The position numbers and the translations under genes were made by a program. From Alkanindiges sp. (lineage in GTDB: Bacteria; Pseudomonadota; Gammaproteobacteria; Pseudomonadales; Moraxellaceae), in contig JASLIR010000316.1 of NCBI GenBank assembly GCA_030152125.1, positions 1 to 5,604 of the forward strand: a stretch of DNA of 5,604 nt, in the 5' to 3' direction. How positions within the stretch are numbered: position 1 is the stretch's first letter; each line of letters begins with the position of its first letter. Under the pieces are notes generated by a model. That model worked only from the letters and a program-made list of their open reading frames with translations, was not told the origin of the DNA and made no database searches. Positions 5,388 to 5,604 of the stretch are shown piece by piece.

Positions 5388-5604
5388 TTAGCGGGCGGAT
5401 GATGCAGGTAAAAATACCACATAGCCTCTAAAGTACGGGTTTTTTTCAATATGTGGATCGCCCAGCCAGTGGCCATTTGCAACCAGTCCAATTTTAAAGG
5501 GCTGTTTTAGCTGTACTAGGCGTTGCATATACTGCTGGTAGTCGGGAATAGTCGATTTGCCCTGATAGGTTTGCAGTACAATTTCATCCACCACATGATC
5601 CAGT
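5388..5604 (-). CDS. C-terminus of a DUF3142-like protein (partial, 5' end outside window)
   Basis: The frame is open from the right edge to the TAA at 5390-5388, giving 71 residues; GTG at 5594 is an internal valine, because the frame continues upstream as LDHV. The visible part, DEIVLQTYQGKSTIPDYQQY then LKQPFKIGLVANGHW then NPYFRGYVVFLPASSAR, matches what I recall of the end of DUF3142 proteins: a D-x-x-x-LQTY strand, a PFxIGLV strand and a closing FRGYVVFL strand. The fold is probably a TIM-barrel-like glycosidase relative, but no biochemical role is established as far as I know. It ends just before the rpsF promoter on the same strand with no clear terminator between, so some read-through into rpsF is possible. 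The family call rests on memory of the pattern and only the C-terminus is visible. Confidence 0.6.
   Translation of the reverse strand, partial: LDHVVDEIVLQTYQGKSTIPDYQQYMQRLVQLKQPFKIGLVANGHWLGDPHIEKNPYFRGYVVFLPASSAR

Overview
The window looks like a stretch of core chromosome from a gammaproteobacterium with middling GC (roughly 45-48% by eye). The minus strand carries rpsF-rpsR-rplI, then two extra genes, then dnaB-alr. From memory, the order rpsF-rpsR-(x)-rplI-dnaB-alr, without priB between rpsF and rpsR, is the Pseudomonadales arrangement (Pseudomonas, Acinetobacter and relatives) rather than the enteric one. DnaB, L9, S18 and Alr all read as typical gammaproteobacterial proteins. I cannot name the genus.

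Layout. Positions 1-332 (+) hold the C-terminal end of a large secreted protein with a type I secretion target domain. It converges on alr (374-1453, -), and a perfect 12-bp inverted repeat that includes the alr stop codon lies at the junction. alr and dnaB (1469-2923, -) are 15 bases apart and probably cotranscribed. A 127-base gap (2924-3050) upstream of dnaB holds two related small hairpins, each followed on the minus strand by a run of T. Next come a P-loop kinase-like gene (3051-3620, -) and a small membrane protein gene (3635-4060, -), 14 bases apart. A strong intrinsic terminator at 4094-4126 closes the ribosomal protein operon rpsF-rpsR-rplI (5240-4147, -). The right edge (5388-5604, -) is the C-terminus of a DUF3142-like protein.

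The best regulatory feature is the rpsF leader. About 100 bases separate a plausible promoter (5348-5374) from the rpsF start. The last part folds into a stem that sequesters the rpsF Shine-Dalgarno, a one-sided bulge carrying CCG next to that stem, and a distal hairpin. This is the published architecture of the S6:S18 complex-binding motif, by which the products of rpsF and rpsR are thought to repress their own mRNA. The three ribosomal genes are tightly packed, and each downstream Shine-Dalgarno overlaps the preceding stop codon.

I see no CRISPR, tRNA, rRNA, insertion sequence or obvious new multi-gene system. The least explained part is the kinase plus membrane protein pair between rplI and dnaB.
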